Source of the DNA: Neurospora tetraspora
Lineage: Eukaryota; Ascomycota; Sordariomycetes; Sordariales; Sordariaceae
DNA: 64,000 bases
Assembly: GCF_033439725.1 (NCBI RefSeq)
Contig: NW_026944383.1
Coordinates: 5,146,001-5,210,000 of the forward strand
Direction: 5' to 3'
Shown piece after piece: positions 21,992 to 33,915 of the stretch. Positions within the stretch are counted from its first letter, which is position 1; each line of letters opens with the position of its first letter. The notes under the pieces were generated by a model. That model did not search any database and was not told where the DNA came from. It saw only the letters and a program-made list of their open reading frames with translations. The translations under genes and the position numbers were made by a program.

Positions 21992-22304
21992 TCAGCTCTT
22001 GTTGATGAACTGGATGTTGGGATGATGCTCCAGCCCTATGGTACTATGGTAGTTCATAGCATCGGAGGAGGCTAATATGCCGGAAAAACAAAAACAGACG
22101 GAAAAGGAAAGAAAAAAAGGGGTATGTCCAGTCCATGACGGGCCGCAGGTGAAACCCAATGAAGGAGGCAAATAGATTCAGTGGTAAGAGTTCCAAAGAA
22201 CGAACCTCAGGAATGGAAGCTATACGAAACTTACCAGCAAGATGCAACAACATATCGACCCCGACATCGGCGTACTTATCCATGAGCAACTCGGCAGCCG
22301 GCAT
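21992..22304 (-). CDS. possible small spliced protein (49 aa)
   Basis: Unrecognised. Exon 22235-22304 begins at an ATG just after a TTCCAG acceptor and ends at a perfect GTAAGT donor. Exon 21992-22071 follows an acceptor in ATATTAG after a pyrimidine-rich tract. Joined, they read 49 residues, acidic/hydrophobic at first (MPAAELLMDKYADVGVDMLL) and ending IQFINKS. The exon signals are good, including a further donor (GTAAGT) in the presumed leader at about 22352, which would make the first intron non-coding. The protein may extend upstream if that leader is translated. Support is splice signals and frame only. Confidence 0.33.
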
Positions 22305-22627
22305 GGGTCGTCTGGAAGTGTGAAAGATGGAGTGAGTGTATACGGGGACTTACAGACCCAAACACTCTTTCACGGACTCGCACACGGAGATAGAAGGTGA
22401 CAAACACAAGGAAGCCGACGGGAATGTAGCATAATTAGATGTGAAATTTTGCTGCAGACGAAAAGCGCTGCAAGACGCCCGCCCCTACCTCCAATAACAT
22501 TACTTGAAATATAAATCATTGACTGCTCATCTCCTCTTTGTGTAACTGCGAACCCTCGATCTACTCCAAGAATCCCGCTTCCGTCAGTGAATGACAGCGG
22601 TGCCAGATACCCCTTTTTAACAGGTAA
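22305..22627. other. leader of the small gene, 3' region of the epsin gene
   Basis: Short tandem spacing between two minus-strand genes. It holds the possible leader intron noted for the small gene and nothing else that I can support. Confidence 0.4.
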
Positions 22628-24304
22628 TTAACCGAGCAGATCGTCCAACCCGTGGTTGCCGCCAGTGGTGGGCCTGCTACCGCTGGTCGGGGTGGAGGGC
22701 GCAGGAGTACCCCAAATACCAGCACTGCTCTTCTCCTTGGCCAGCTGTCCGATAGCCGGGCCCTTGGTGGTAGGCGTGCTCTTCTTGATTCCAGCACTAG
22801 CCTGCGACCAGAGCGCACCGAAGGCGTCACCGCCAGCGGCCGGCTTGGAGGCAGCTGAACCGGTTGCCTTGGCTCCTGAAAGCGAGGAACCAGTGGACTG
22901 GGTCTGCAGCTGTACCGGGGAAAAGTAGTTGGGCTGACTGGCCTGGAAGCTAATTGGCCTGGGGGCCTGGGAGGCGGGCGAAAGGGGCGTGGAGAAAGCC
23001 GAGAAGTTGGCAGCAGGAGTCGCGGTGGAGCTGGGAGGAGGAGAGATGGAGGAGAGGGCAACCATGCCGCTAAGGTTGGCCTGTTGAGGCGCCGAAACTG
23101 GTTGCGGGGCAGCAAATTGTGTGCCGGTAGAGAAGGACGCGATTGGGGGAGGGATCGCAGAAGCAGACTGAGTGGCGGGGGCTGCGGACTGGAAATCATC
23201 GAACTCGTCGTCGTCGTCATTAGCGCCGCCGGCTAGAGACGCAAGCCCAGAGCCGGTAGAAGGTGCGGCAGCGAGGGGCGCGGCCGGGATGGATGGTGCT
23301 GCGGGCTCGTCGAAAGAGAACAAGTCGACCTCGGGCTCCTTTTCCTTGGGCGGCTCGGCGGGTGCTATCGTCTTCTTGACACCGGCTCTTTCTGTCGTGG
23401 ATCGTGTTGTCCTTGGCGCGGTACGAGATGACGCCTCGCCGTCGAAGTCACCGGCGTCGTATTCCTCGAACTGCTCTGCCCGTGCCTGGGTCTCGCGGAA
23501 GTCGTTGTTGGAAGGCTGGCCACCAAAAACACCTCCGTCACCATAGACTCCTCCAGAGTAACCACCGTAGGTAGAGCTGCCACCACCACCACCGCCGCTG
23601 GATGTGTTTCCGAAACCGCCGTAACGGCCGCTGCTCCCGCTGGAGAAGCTCATGCCACCCGAAATGCCCGTAAACTTGCCCTTGTTTGCGCGGGCCTTCT
23701 TGCGCTCGGCTCGGATACGCTCGACATCGCTAAGGAGCTCGGCAAGTTCCTTGGCACGGTTGCGGACGTTGACACCCTGGTCTTTGCCGTTCTGATCGAT
23801 GAAATGGAACTGGCGCAGCATCTTGAGGAGGGTAAGATGCGACCGAGCATCGTCGACCACTCGTTCGGAACCGTGCTTGATCAAGTACTCTAGTAGTTGA
23901 AGGGCCTTGTAGATCTGGCGCCATTCCTCGGCGGACTTTTCTGTGAAGCGACGGTAAATCATGGGCATGATCTCGTTGAGTGTTTGGCTAATAGCAAGGA
24001 GAAAGACACAAGTTAGCCGCGTTCGTTTGGTTCACATAGTTCTCGAGGACGTACTAGTTGAAGGTACCGTCGGCGATCTCCTGCATCAAAGTCGACGATG
24101 CACCCCAGGGTTCATTGTTGGTGGCCTCGCGCACCTTGGACTCCATCTCGGTATAGTTCATGACAGCTGTTTGGAGCCATTGTCAGCATCTTTCATGCGG
24201 ACTGGACTGAGTAGTCACCAACCATTTTGAACCTTTCGCACGCCGGCCTTGATGTCGTAGAGTGTCAGGTTGGACACGGTATCCTTGAGGCTGTTGAAAT
24301 CCAT
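22628..24304 (-). CDS. epsin-like ENTH-domain clathrin adaptor (Ent3 type)
   Basis: Binds phosphoinositides with its ENTH domain and links cargo to clathrin on Golgi/endosomal membranes. Three exons: 24223-24304, 24055-24166 and 22628-23987; 517 aa. The ENTH domain fills about residues 1-160 and reads through both introns: it opens MDFNSLKDTVSNLTLYDIKA, continues ATNNEPWGASSTLMQEIA and MPMIYRRFTE, and ends NVRNRAKELAELL. A Gly/Ser-rich linker follows, then an acidic segment with EVDLFSFDE and DDEFDDFQ, which look like clathrin-box and gamma-ear/adaptin-binding motifs, and a Gln/Pro/Ala-rich tail ending in GLDDLLG. No ubiquitin-interacting motif is evident, which favours Ent3/epsinR over Ent1/2. 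The start at 24304 is the only one giving helix zero of the domain. Confidence 0.9.
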
Positions 24305-25747
24305 CGCGAAGCGTGTCTGTCGCCGGAATTGCTGGGAATTGTTCTGGTGGGCTAATCCTCAAGATCTGAGCCTTGCGGTGATAATTGCCAGAATGTAGCT
24401 TGCAAGGAGATGCTGTGGCGACTTGGTGGTTTCGTTCAAGATGATCGCTTTCAGGGCGACGTTTCACGGTCCTGTCGGGATCAGATGGACATTGGCCTCT
24501 CCGCCCTGGGCGTCTGGAGCGCTAGGGTGCCGCTGAGCCGCTGACCACGGCCCCTGTGCTTGACCCGACACACTGACGCCAAGAAACCAGTGGAACCCAA
24601 GAAGACTGCCAAGACTTTGAATGCATGGCCCGAGCGTCTCAGCTTCTGCAAGCCTGAATCATCAGGCAAGAATTCCACTTGGTTGCCGGGCCGGCCGACA
24701 ACGCGGGGCGGCGGGCGACGCTCGGCCTCCGGAGCTTCCATGCGTTTTGGATGGAGTAAAAATTGACAAACACCCGACCCGACTCCGTTCTCCTTCTCGT
24801 CTCTGGTCTTCGTTGTGCATCCATCGCCCGTGTAGCATCTCCATCGTTCGTTTGTTCGTACGTTGTTCAAGTATATTACTACCGACAATCATCTAGGATT
24901 TCATCCTCAAAATTGGTACGTTATCGTTTTCTCTCGTCGCTATCACCGGACCTCTGCCTGTTTTCCTTTGAGCCTTTTCTGTCTACAAGAGCTCTCCCTG
25001 TCGGCTGGGAGCTTGCCCAAAGCTTACAGCTCTGGGAGCTTCCATTCTCGGGATTTCTTGGCATCAATCCAACTCGAATGCCCTCTTTCATCCACGCTCG
25101 AGATGAAGGGTGAGGTTTGTCGGTTTGACAATACCACTGCACCGCCCTTTGGTTCCTACCTCAGACATGGCCATCAAGGTCGTCATGCCGTCCCTAACAA
25201 GAGAGTATCGTCCATTGGCCCCGCAATGTCGTCAATGGCTGCATGGAGGGGGCGTTGACAGAGGGGGACTCCAAATGACGAGGCAATCGCAACGTTATGA
25301 AGACACAACAAGCCATGGAGCCATGGGTCTACGATCCTTTGGCCCGGGTGTCTTTGAATACTAGCTTTTGCCAGCACTTTAACTGCCAACTATTCAGCCA
25401 TCCATCCCACACACGGGTGGTGGCATTTTGGATGTCATTGTCAGCGTCGTCAACGCCAACCTTCTTGGAGACTCGGGGGAAGCGCCAACACCAGATGGCA
25501 GCTGTTTACTTGTTGGTCTGGTGTTCCTGAGCCAACGAGCCAATCCGAAGCCCACATGCGCCAAACATGACACTTGCAGAGGCGGCTCATGCCACTCCAC
25601 GTTGTCAAGCTGAGATCAGTCGCCGCACTGGCAATTGGCAAACGAGACCGAACTGCCCGAGTCGCAGCATCCAGTCACGTGGCAAGCAGCTACGTACCTT
25701 CTCCGCCCCCCACTTCCAGATTGGCTGACCCCTCATTTTAGTTGAAA
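24305..25747. other. divergent promoter, epsin / csr-1
   Basis: About 1.4 kb shared upstream region of two divergently transcribed conserved genes. Several short frames occur but none shows a domain or splice support. Confidence 0.45.
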
Positions 25748-26833
25748 ATGTTTGGACCCCGCCATTTCTCTGTCCTTAAGACAACAGGTTCTCTCGTCTC
25801 CTCGACTTTCTCGTCATCTCTCAAGCCCACTGCAACTTTCTCCTGCGCCAGAGCTTTTTCGCAAACATCCAGCATCATGTCCAAGGTGTAAGTCCTGCCG
25901 CCCCTCCAGCTCCGCGCAAACCTAGAAGCTGTGCCTACCTACCTCTAGCTTGACTGACCTGCATGCTTTAGTTTCTTCGATATCGAGTGGGAGGGTCCCG
26001 TCCTCGGCCCCGACAACAAGGCCACCAGCACGACCAAGGGTAGGTCGACTCTCCTCCATCTGCTTTGTCTTCATCAATCAAGCTCAGACAGTTTGCGACG
26101 GTCGCTGGGACTTCACCTGGACGATTGTCGTCGTTCGCAATGAGCACCACGTCGTCCGGTGTTGCCGCAGCCCCCAAGCTCCTGAACTACCCCTCCATAC
26201 TGGTGCCCCTGAATCAGAACGCCCGCACTTAGCCTCACCGCCCCCCGCCCCGCCCGTCAACCGTCATGTCATGCCCATCTGATGTCTAACTCCCAATGCA
26301 GTTCAGAATGGCCGCATTAACTTCAAGCTCTACGACGACGTTGTCCCCAAGACCGCCCGCAACTTCAGGGAGCTCTGCACTGGCCAGAACGGCTTCGGCT
26401 ACAAGGGCTCTTCTTTCCACCGCATCATCCCCGAGTTCATGCTCCAGGGTGGTGACTTCACCCGTGGCAACGTAAGTCCATACCCGCCCAGCAAGCTATC
26501 GAACAGAAAAGATCAATACCTAACCTTTCAACACAGGGCACTGGTGGCAAGTCCATCTACGGCGAGAAGTTCGCCGATGAGAACTTCTCCAAGAAGCACA
26601 CTCGCCCCGGTCTTCTCTCCATGGCCAACGCCGGCCCCAACACCAACGGCTCCCAGTTCTTCGTCACCACCGTCCCCACCAGCTGGCTCGATGGCCGCCA
26701 CGTCGTCTTCGGCGAGGTCGCTGACGAGGAGTCCATGAAGATCGTCAAGGCTCTTGAGGCTACTGGCTCCGGCAGCGGCGCGATTCGTTACTCCAAGAAG
26801 CCCACCATCGTCGACTGCGGCGTTCTCAACTAA
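25748..26833 (+). CDS. csr-1: cyclophilin, mitochondrial and cytosolic forms (cyclosporin A target)
   Basis: Peptidyl-prolyl cis-trans isomerase; the cyclosporin-binding protein whose loss gives cyclosporin resistance in Neurospora. Four exons: 25748-25887, 25972-26039, 26302-26471 and 26537-26833; 224 aa. The first 43 residues are Ser/Thr/Arg-rich with a basic, non-acidic character, a mitochondrial targeting sequence. A second in-frame ATG at 25877 (M44, MSKVFFDIEW) is the usual start of cytosolic cyclophilin A. The catalytic [23 protein letters not shown] and the cyclosporin-contacting tryptophan in [13 protein letters not shown] are intact. In N. crassa one gene gives both forms, and the same layout is seen here. 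It converges with the RPC34 gene. Confidence 0.97.
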
Positions 26834-27205
26834 ATTTCCTTTATGGAGATTTTCGAGTCTGTTGGGGTTGGAGTCGCGGTACCATAATATTCCCGTTAAT
26901 GTGCTGCTATAATACCTAGATAGCTCATCAACAGGACATCTTGCGCGACAAACCTTTCTTCACTGCATTGTCATCACTGTCACTTTGATCGTTGACATGA
27001 GCACGCAAACTGCTGTCTTTCCCTAGAAAGTTTCCAGACCATGTGAATGTTGTCTCGTCAATACTTTGAATGCTAAACAGGTTGCCCCCAACGCCTAAAC
27101 GAAACCGAATTACCCTTTCCTTTTTCTACGCCGTCGATGCAGTTCTAATAGAGACCATGAATGTCTTTTGACAGAAAGAGACACAGATAGATATCTTGTA
27201 GTCGA
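26834..27205. other. convergent 3' regions
   Basis: Facing 3' untranslated regions of csr-1 and the RPC34 gene; no other feature seen. Confidence 0.45.
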
Positions 27206-28540
27206 TCAAATCGAAATGACTTGTTCCTTGACCTCGTCACCATCCAGCCACTGCTTGAAATAGACGCAGTTGCTCGGGCTGACTGGTCCGCCTTCTTCGC
27301 ACATATCGTACACGGGGCAACGCCCACATGGAGCCTCCATAAGGCCACTTGCACTCGGCTCGACTCCCATAAACGAAGTGACAACGCCTCCTTTAGTTGG
27401 GTCGTGGTCCAGGCGTCGTTGGTTGCACGTCCTCGGATCCTGTTTGGGGATGCGGGTCACACGGTACCCCTTGCGCCCATTGACCTTGACCGGTTCTACC
27501 AACCCGTCGTAGTATAGCACGTCCACCAGTTGCTGGATATCCGCCTCGCTCAATGTTGTGTTGTTCGTGATGCCGGCGTGGTGGATGAATTTGGCGATAT
27601 CCGATACGGTCGGGTACGACTTGTAGCCGGCCGGCAGAGGCAGCAATTGCGGCTTGCCGGGCCTGGTCTTCTTCGCCGTAGTGGTAGTCGCCGGTGCCGC
27701 CGCCGCCGCCGCCGCCGTATCGTCGTTAGAGATCTCGCCCGCGCTGCGCTTCGTGCCCTTGGAAACATCTTCCGAGTGGGGAATGGTCCCCTGAACCACG
27801 CCCTTCTTGGGGATCTTTTCACGCTGCTGCGCTCCTGCTGCTGCCCCTGTTGTTCCTACTCCAGCACCGCCGTGGGAAGTATATGTAGATTTCTGCTTGA
27901 TAAAGTCGAACACGATCTCCTGCAACTCGTTGATGAAAGCCGTATCGAGCTCGCCCTCGGTAAACCAGGGACCACCCGTAGCGCGATCAGAGGGACGGAG
28001 GTTCGCCTTGATGTACATCTTCTTGTTGGGGTGTTCGACGTTCTTCATGCTGGCGATGTAGCCCTTTTGCTCGAGGTACTTGATGCACTGCTTCATGAGA
28101 TGGTCGGCCATGTTGAGCTTGTTCTTGATGGTCCGGTTCCAGATGCCGTCGGCCCCGGCTTCGTCGACCATGGCGTAGACCATCATTGTTTCGGAGTTAG
28201 GGAGGGAGGTGTATCTGTTGACGAAGGAAGGGGGTTAGTGGTTGCGAAGACAGGGCAAAGGGGAGGGGAGGGGAGGGGAAGAGAAATTAGGAACGCACTT
28301 CTTTGCATCCTCCCGGCTTCGCCATCTCCATGATAGTCCCGACGCCGTGGTGTTGCCGACAAAGAGCTTCTCGTCGCAGAGAATCTGGATCACCTGGATG
28401 AGCAGACCGATGTTATCCTGGGGAATGACCTGCATGTCCATCAGGTCGCGCTGGGTGAAGAGGCGCTGGTCGGAACCGTGGTCCCTCGCCGCCTCGTACA
28501 GCGCATCCTTGAGGATTTGGATCTTGTCGCGGTCGGCCAT
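27206..28540 (-). CDS. RNA polymerase III subunit RPC34/RPC6
   Basis: Subunit of the RPC82-RPC34-RPC31 heterotrimer that opens promoters and contacts TFIIIB; nuclear. Two exons, 28299-28540 and 27206-28214, with an 84-nt intron; 416 aa, a little longer than yeast RPC34. Winged-helix domains occupy the N-terminal half; the second contains the typical IWNRTIKNKLNM and YLEQKGYIASMKNVEHPNKK. A low-complexity insert rich in Ala/Thr (about residues 200-255) adds length. The C-terminal cysteines in APCGRCPVYDMC and SNCVYF match the iron-sulfur motif of many RPC6 proteins (not yeast). Start at 28540 is the first ATG and fits the family. Confidence 0.93.
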
Positions 28541-29446
28541 CGTGTGCTGGTGGTGATTCGGGATTTCGTGTGGTGGTTCTGGTGGCCGGGACGCGACGAT
28601 TTGGAGAGAGAAGGGACTCGTTCGTCAATGCCCAGTTGGAAATGATCTGTTGGTTGGATTTGGAGAAGATGTGGTGGATGGCCAACTGCAGGTCGGTTTG
28701 TCAGACCGAGCTACACTGGTCGGCCACGAAATTTCCCAGAAGAAATGCCCCGCTGTTCTCAGCCTTGCATGAAGGAGCAGAATGCGACGTTTTTTGATTG
28801 GTCAATATGAGCAACGCCAAGAAGGGACCGACCTCTGCTTTGTGTTCCACGAAGTTGATTCGTCAGATGTCGTCTTCCTTCTTATGAGTGAAGAGTCATG
28901 ATCAATGTGAAGTAGACCTGCGAGCATTGATGGCTGAGGCCTTGATCTATTTGAACTAATTATAATCACAGTGAATCTTCCCCCGAGTTCTAATCTATGA
29001 ACGGAACTTGAATTGTTGTACCTTCCACGAACTGCTCGATGTAAGCGGTCCTTTCAGTGGAGCACGTTCCACTTGCCGATCAGCCTTGCAGGACCACGCG
29101 GGCCGTCCCATTTCAAGGTTCTTCTTCTGCAACACTTGTCTCATTCTTCAACCCTCCTACCTCCAAATTCCAACGACACAGCAACTCTCGCCGATCGAGT
29201 CATCACATGGTGCACACGTCACCCTAGCTCACACTACATTGTTTCCTGCCCAATAACTTTTCTAACCCGACCTAACTCAATCTCCTCATTAGATTCCTTC
29301 TGCGAAACTCAAAGTGCAACCCGAAGGATCAACGCCCAAAATACTTACAGGAATTGAAAGGCAACCTCTTGCCGCAGTGTATCCCATGATCAAACCACCG
29401 ACAATTTTCGCATAACCACCTCTCCATCTTCTTCCAACTTCACTCA
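28541..29446. other. RPC34 promoter and MFS gene 3' region
   Basis: Upstream of the RPC34 gene and downstream of the MFS gene, both minus strand. No gene, RNA or repeat is supported. Confidence 0.4.
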
Positions 29447-31111
29447 TCACAGAATGATTCGCCAGTTTGCTTGACGGTGCCTGATTCTCGCGCCAAAGGG
29501 AATCAACAACGCCATACCTCCGCCCATTATGAGCGCAAATACGCCTGCCGTTGTTCCGAAAGCCTCAACATAACCCACCTTCTGGACCCAGACTAAAACC
29601 GAGGCTGCGAAGAAGAAGCAAACCACATTCTTTGATCCTACATCATGCCATGATTAGCAAAGTTACTGAACCAGGAGGGAGTCATGCTGCTTCTTACCAT
29701 TGACAAGCATAAGAGCATCCGAGTTCACTGGAAGCAGACAGTCCGAGACATAGGCCATGATGATGGTCGGCACCGCCGTCATTGCTACCGAGATCATGCC
29801 ATAGCCAAAGAACAGGCTGACCCAGCCCATCGTCTTTTCAACGCCATATCCGAACACCAAGCAGCCCGAGCCGCTGATGATTAGGGGTACGATGCAGAGC
29901 CACAGTCGGTTCTCCGGTTCGTACACGCCATTGTTGCGCTTGGTCTTCCAGTCGCAAAACCTGTCAACCGCCCAGCCGCCCAAGACGCTGCCGAAGAGGT
30001 TGCCAATGAGTCCCGGGATGTTGATCAAACCGTTGACCATGGGCGACCAGTTATACGGCGGTGACTGAAAAACAAAGGGATTGAGGATGTTCACGGCCAC
30101 CGTCATCTCCAGCGAAATTGCATATGCAAGAAAGGCAAAGATGACACAGGGATATGACCACATGGGGAAGGGTCGGAAGAACAACCTCCAGAGGGGGGTC
30201 TCACGAGAGACTACAGGCCAGACACTGATCTCCTCTGCCCAGGACTTCTTTGGAAGATTCAGACCTGCAGGGCTCTCATCAGTGTGGCCCAGAGGTGAAC
30301 GAGCTCCCTGAGCATTTCCGGAACCGATCCCCTTTTCCGCATCCGAGGGACCGACTGGCCCTGGAGTCGGTCCTCGACTGGTCCCCGAGTCGGAGTCAAC
30401 TGGCTTTTGGCTGTAGCGAACATAAGTGGTCTCCGGCACCAGGAACATAACCGTCAAGAAGTTGATCATGATCAGAATGAAGGCCGTCCACTTATGCCAC
30501 CTCCAGCTGTACTTCGACACGATGAAGCCACAGATCAGCGGACCGATGGTGTTCCCTCCCGAGATGAAGTTCATATAGATACCCATCACGGAGCCCCGTT
30601 CGTGCAAGAAGTACAGGTCGTTTGCAATGCTCGCTCCGAGGGCTTCGGTCGACGATCCAGCAAACGCTGCGACGATGAGGGACCATAGCAAGGACTCGAA
30701 CGTGTCAGCCAAGGCTCCCCACATGGAGCAGGCGCAGAGCAGCCCGCACGCGAAAACGAACACTGGCCGTTTGCCATAATAGTTGGCAATGGGAACCCAG
30801 AAGAAGTTGAAGGCGCCGAGGGTGAGGATAGGCCATAGAAGCAGGGCGCCGGTCTCCGTTGTTGTCTTTCCAAACTCCTGGGAGAGGATGTAGAAGGCAG
30901 GTGTCAAGCCCCCGATGCCGAAGTTGGTCAAGAAAGCGAAGGAACAGACCGATAGGAAAACGACCCTCTTCTTGCGCCGGCTCCAGAGCAGGGGATCATT
31001 TGGGTCGTTCTCAGATGGCTTCGGGACCAGGACAACTGGGGAGTTGTCAGCTAGGCGAAGCCGCACTGTCCCTTCGGCGGGATCGAGGTCGTGAAGACTA
31101 TGGAGGACCAT
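29447..31111 (-). CDS. major facilitator superfamily transporter (DHA1-like)
   Basis: Plasma-membrane transporter with 12 predicted helices. Exons 29698-31111 and 29447-29637 join across a 60-nt intron (GTAAGA...GATGTAG); 534 aa. The cytosolic N-tail ends DPNDPLLWSRRKK, typical of this fungal group. ANYYGKRPVFVF is the loop 2-3 signature and a long polar loop lies between helices 6 and 7. Without the second exon the last helices would be lost and replaced by a short false tail. Substrate unknown. Frame is open above 31111, but that is the first true ATG and has a G at +4. Confidence 0.85.
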
Positions 31112-31934
31112 GATGACTTGGCGCGCTTCGTGTCCGCGTTTTCTCGTGATCAGGGCTGTTAAGGTTGTTACAACAAAGACGTATGACAACTAAACGGGTA
31201 AGAAACAACAATTGATGCTTCAGGCTTTACAAAAACAAGACGTGATAAATATTGTTGCCCAGCGACCATGAGGGTTGAACAATCCCTTTTCTCATTTTCA
31301 ACCCATCTCTTCGACTCTTTTGTCGCCGAGGGTGTGTGAACAATAAATGCCACAAGTTGGGTTGTCTTTTGGCCGGTGAGCATGGCATTTACTGTTCAGA
31401 CAGCCTGTCGCCCTCTGAACCGGTCTGCGGACATCCGATTGTGATATCTTGATTGCCGAATATCGACGCGCCTATAGCTTACAGGAGCGCATTAACTTCT
31501 GTTGTCATCGCCAGCTGATTGATATGCCCAGAAGTGTGTAATGTCGAGGTGTGAGCCTCCATAGAGCCTGTTGGCTTCCACAAACATCAGTCCAGAAGTC
31601 TTCGGCACCAGCTGACAGATACGCTGTGCATGCTCTGGTCAAAAACACATGCAAGTGTACAGACGATTCAAGATCATGGACCTACCACTGCTGACATACA
31701 TGATGAGGTTCAATCAAGGTATGCAGGGTGAGCCAGTTCTGCATCGAAAGCTCAAGTGCAATGACATCGGAGACTGAGTATCGCGATCCGTTCAAACGCC
31801 ACTGCTTCTGTTAAACTGTGTTAGCTCACAACGCGAACTCACCACTGAGCAGCTAACAGAAACAAACCATCACTGTGCATCAAGGCTCTTCACCACCAAG
31901 ACCAAGACACATCTCGCCCTAAAAACGCACAGCG
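31112..31934. other. MFS gene upstream region
   Basis: Probable promoter of the MFS gene; no other feature seen. Confidence 0.4.
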
Positions 31935-32114
31935 TACCATATAATTTCGTCAAACTCGGTTTACAGATCAGGTACAATCGTGCGGACCCTGTAGGGCTAA
32001 AGGTCTGCCAGTTACGTTTGGCTGTATGTACGTGGCTGTAGAAGCACATGGCAGAGCTATAACCCTGCGTTGCCGGACTGACCTGTAAACCGAGTTTGAC
32101 GAAATTATATGGTA
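31935..32114. mobile_element. family-B MITE, copy 1 (Tc1/mariner-like)
   Basis: A 180-bp element whose two ends are perfect inverted repeats of 32 bp (31935-31966 and 32083-32114), beginning TACCATATAATTTCGTCAAA, with weaker pairing further in. The outermost bases are TA on both sides, as expected for the target duplication of Tc1/mariner-type transposons. The interior has no coding potential. The terminal pattern resembles that of the element at 61732-61873. Confidence 0.85.
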
Positions 32115-33915
32115 TCCCCATCTCGTCGCGTTTATGCTCATTGGATAATCCTCATGCCCAAAGGCTGTGAGTGAGCTCTGTCGGAGACTTCGACAGTCAG
32201 TGAGATGGGACCAGCCCAGATCAACCGCCTTTGCAAAGTTCACAGAAGAGGGTTTAGCAGAGGCTTTCAGTCACCCTGTAACAGGATCGTTTAACAGATT
32301 TGAACTCATATAGACGAACTTCTCCAATTTCTCGTGTTGTCTAGAATCCTGTTCTGACACAGTTGAAGCTGCATCTCTTCCAACGCACTCGCCCGCCGTC
32401 GACCTGTGAGATCAGGTTTGAGGGCTTCCACTGCCAGAAGCAAGCATTCTCGCCGAGAAACAACAATCCGGAACCCAGTGCAGAACGTTCCAAAAACAAA
32501 AACCAGTCTGCCGAGACTGCCAATGCCTGCCAATGCCCATCAAGTGAACATCGAAATCGTCCTTTGGGTCTTCCAGAAATTGGGCAAGGTTTTGACTTGC
32601 GATTGTTCATTTCTTCGCTCGGTCGCTTCACCGGTTCGCTTGCGCGGATGTTTGCTCGATAGCCCGTCGTTCGGTATCGGAACATTGAACTGACCATCTC
32701 CGCTCTTTAGTCCTTGCCTGTTGTTGGTTTGATCTCGCTTGTTGCCGCTGTGGGTAGGACTTAGTCCGTGAAAGAACACCAACCCCGAACCCTGCGGGTT
32801 TTGATGGAGTTGTGGATGCCCATATCACCGTTCTTACCCCACGACGGCCACTGCAATCTTTTGGTGAAATTCACAGGATTGCGCGGTGTCTTCGGCGTAG
32901 GTAGAGGCGGCCAGTGACATCTCATCAAGCGCCAGGCGGCCACCGTGTTGTTGTGGAAGAGGCGAGGGCCTCGCTCGTTCGTGTTATCGCCCTGTCGGGC
33001 TACTACATATTGAACACCTTCTGCCTACCGCATTCGTTGCCGTATTCCCGGCGCTACGGATATCGTTCCAATGCAGAACGTGGGCGGCCAAAGGTGCGCT
33101 AGAATGGTGGATGTCACCCCCTGAAAAAAGAAGCTGGGAAGAACCTGGAGAGGCCCGCTGCGTTCATTCGCTTCTTGTTCGTGGTGGATATTTGCCCCAG
33201 AGTGCCACGCCTTTGCAATTGTCTCAGACATGACTTATCGGTTATCATTTCGATGCCTGGACGACTCAAAACATCATTTCTTTTCATGACAGGGGAGGCC
33301 GGCGGCCGCCAGAAGGTGACACCATTTTCTCGTCTCAGCGCCAGCCAGCAATGTTAGCCAAGCAAGCATGGCTTGCATAGAAGTTCGTCTGAATGGATAC
33401 GGATGAGACGCAAGGTACGGTGCAACCTCAACATTTCCCAGGGTCGTGCACCTTGGTACCAATTCCTACTGGCTCTAGCAAAAGCCATTGTGATGATTAT
33501 GGCAACCAACGAACTGTTTTCATTGGCCCTGGTCATCAAATTTCACGATGCAAGTGAGGAAAAGGCAATCCATAACAGAAATGGTCCTAGTTTCGGGGTC
33601 GCTAGCGTCCTTCTTTCGCTCACGCAGGGCACCCTTCAAGACATCCCACACATCGTGCGAGGTGTGATTGTCAGGGGTAAGAGGTGGAAAAGATGGAGCA
33701 GAGCTGAGAGTCAGAAGCATTACAAAAAGAAGCCCAACGGCCACCTCCACGTTTTCTGTTCCTTTTCTTTCTGATCGTCATCCGGCCGCAGTCACTCCTT
33801 TGATATCCGCAGTGCCGTCACTCCTTACGTTCCTTACACTCAGCAATCACGATCTGTTTTTTATTTATTGATTTTTTTTTTTGATTTTTTGATTTTTTTT
33901 TGGTTCTTCTTCAAG
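32115..33915. other. intergenic stretch upstream of the Kre9-like gene
   Basis: No supported gene. A T-rich tract at about 33858-33902 directly precedes the Kre9-like start codon. Open frames around 32341-32700 and 33373-33774 have no domain or splice support. Confidence 0.4.
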
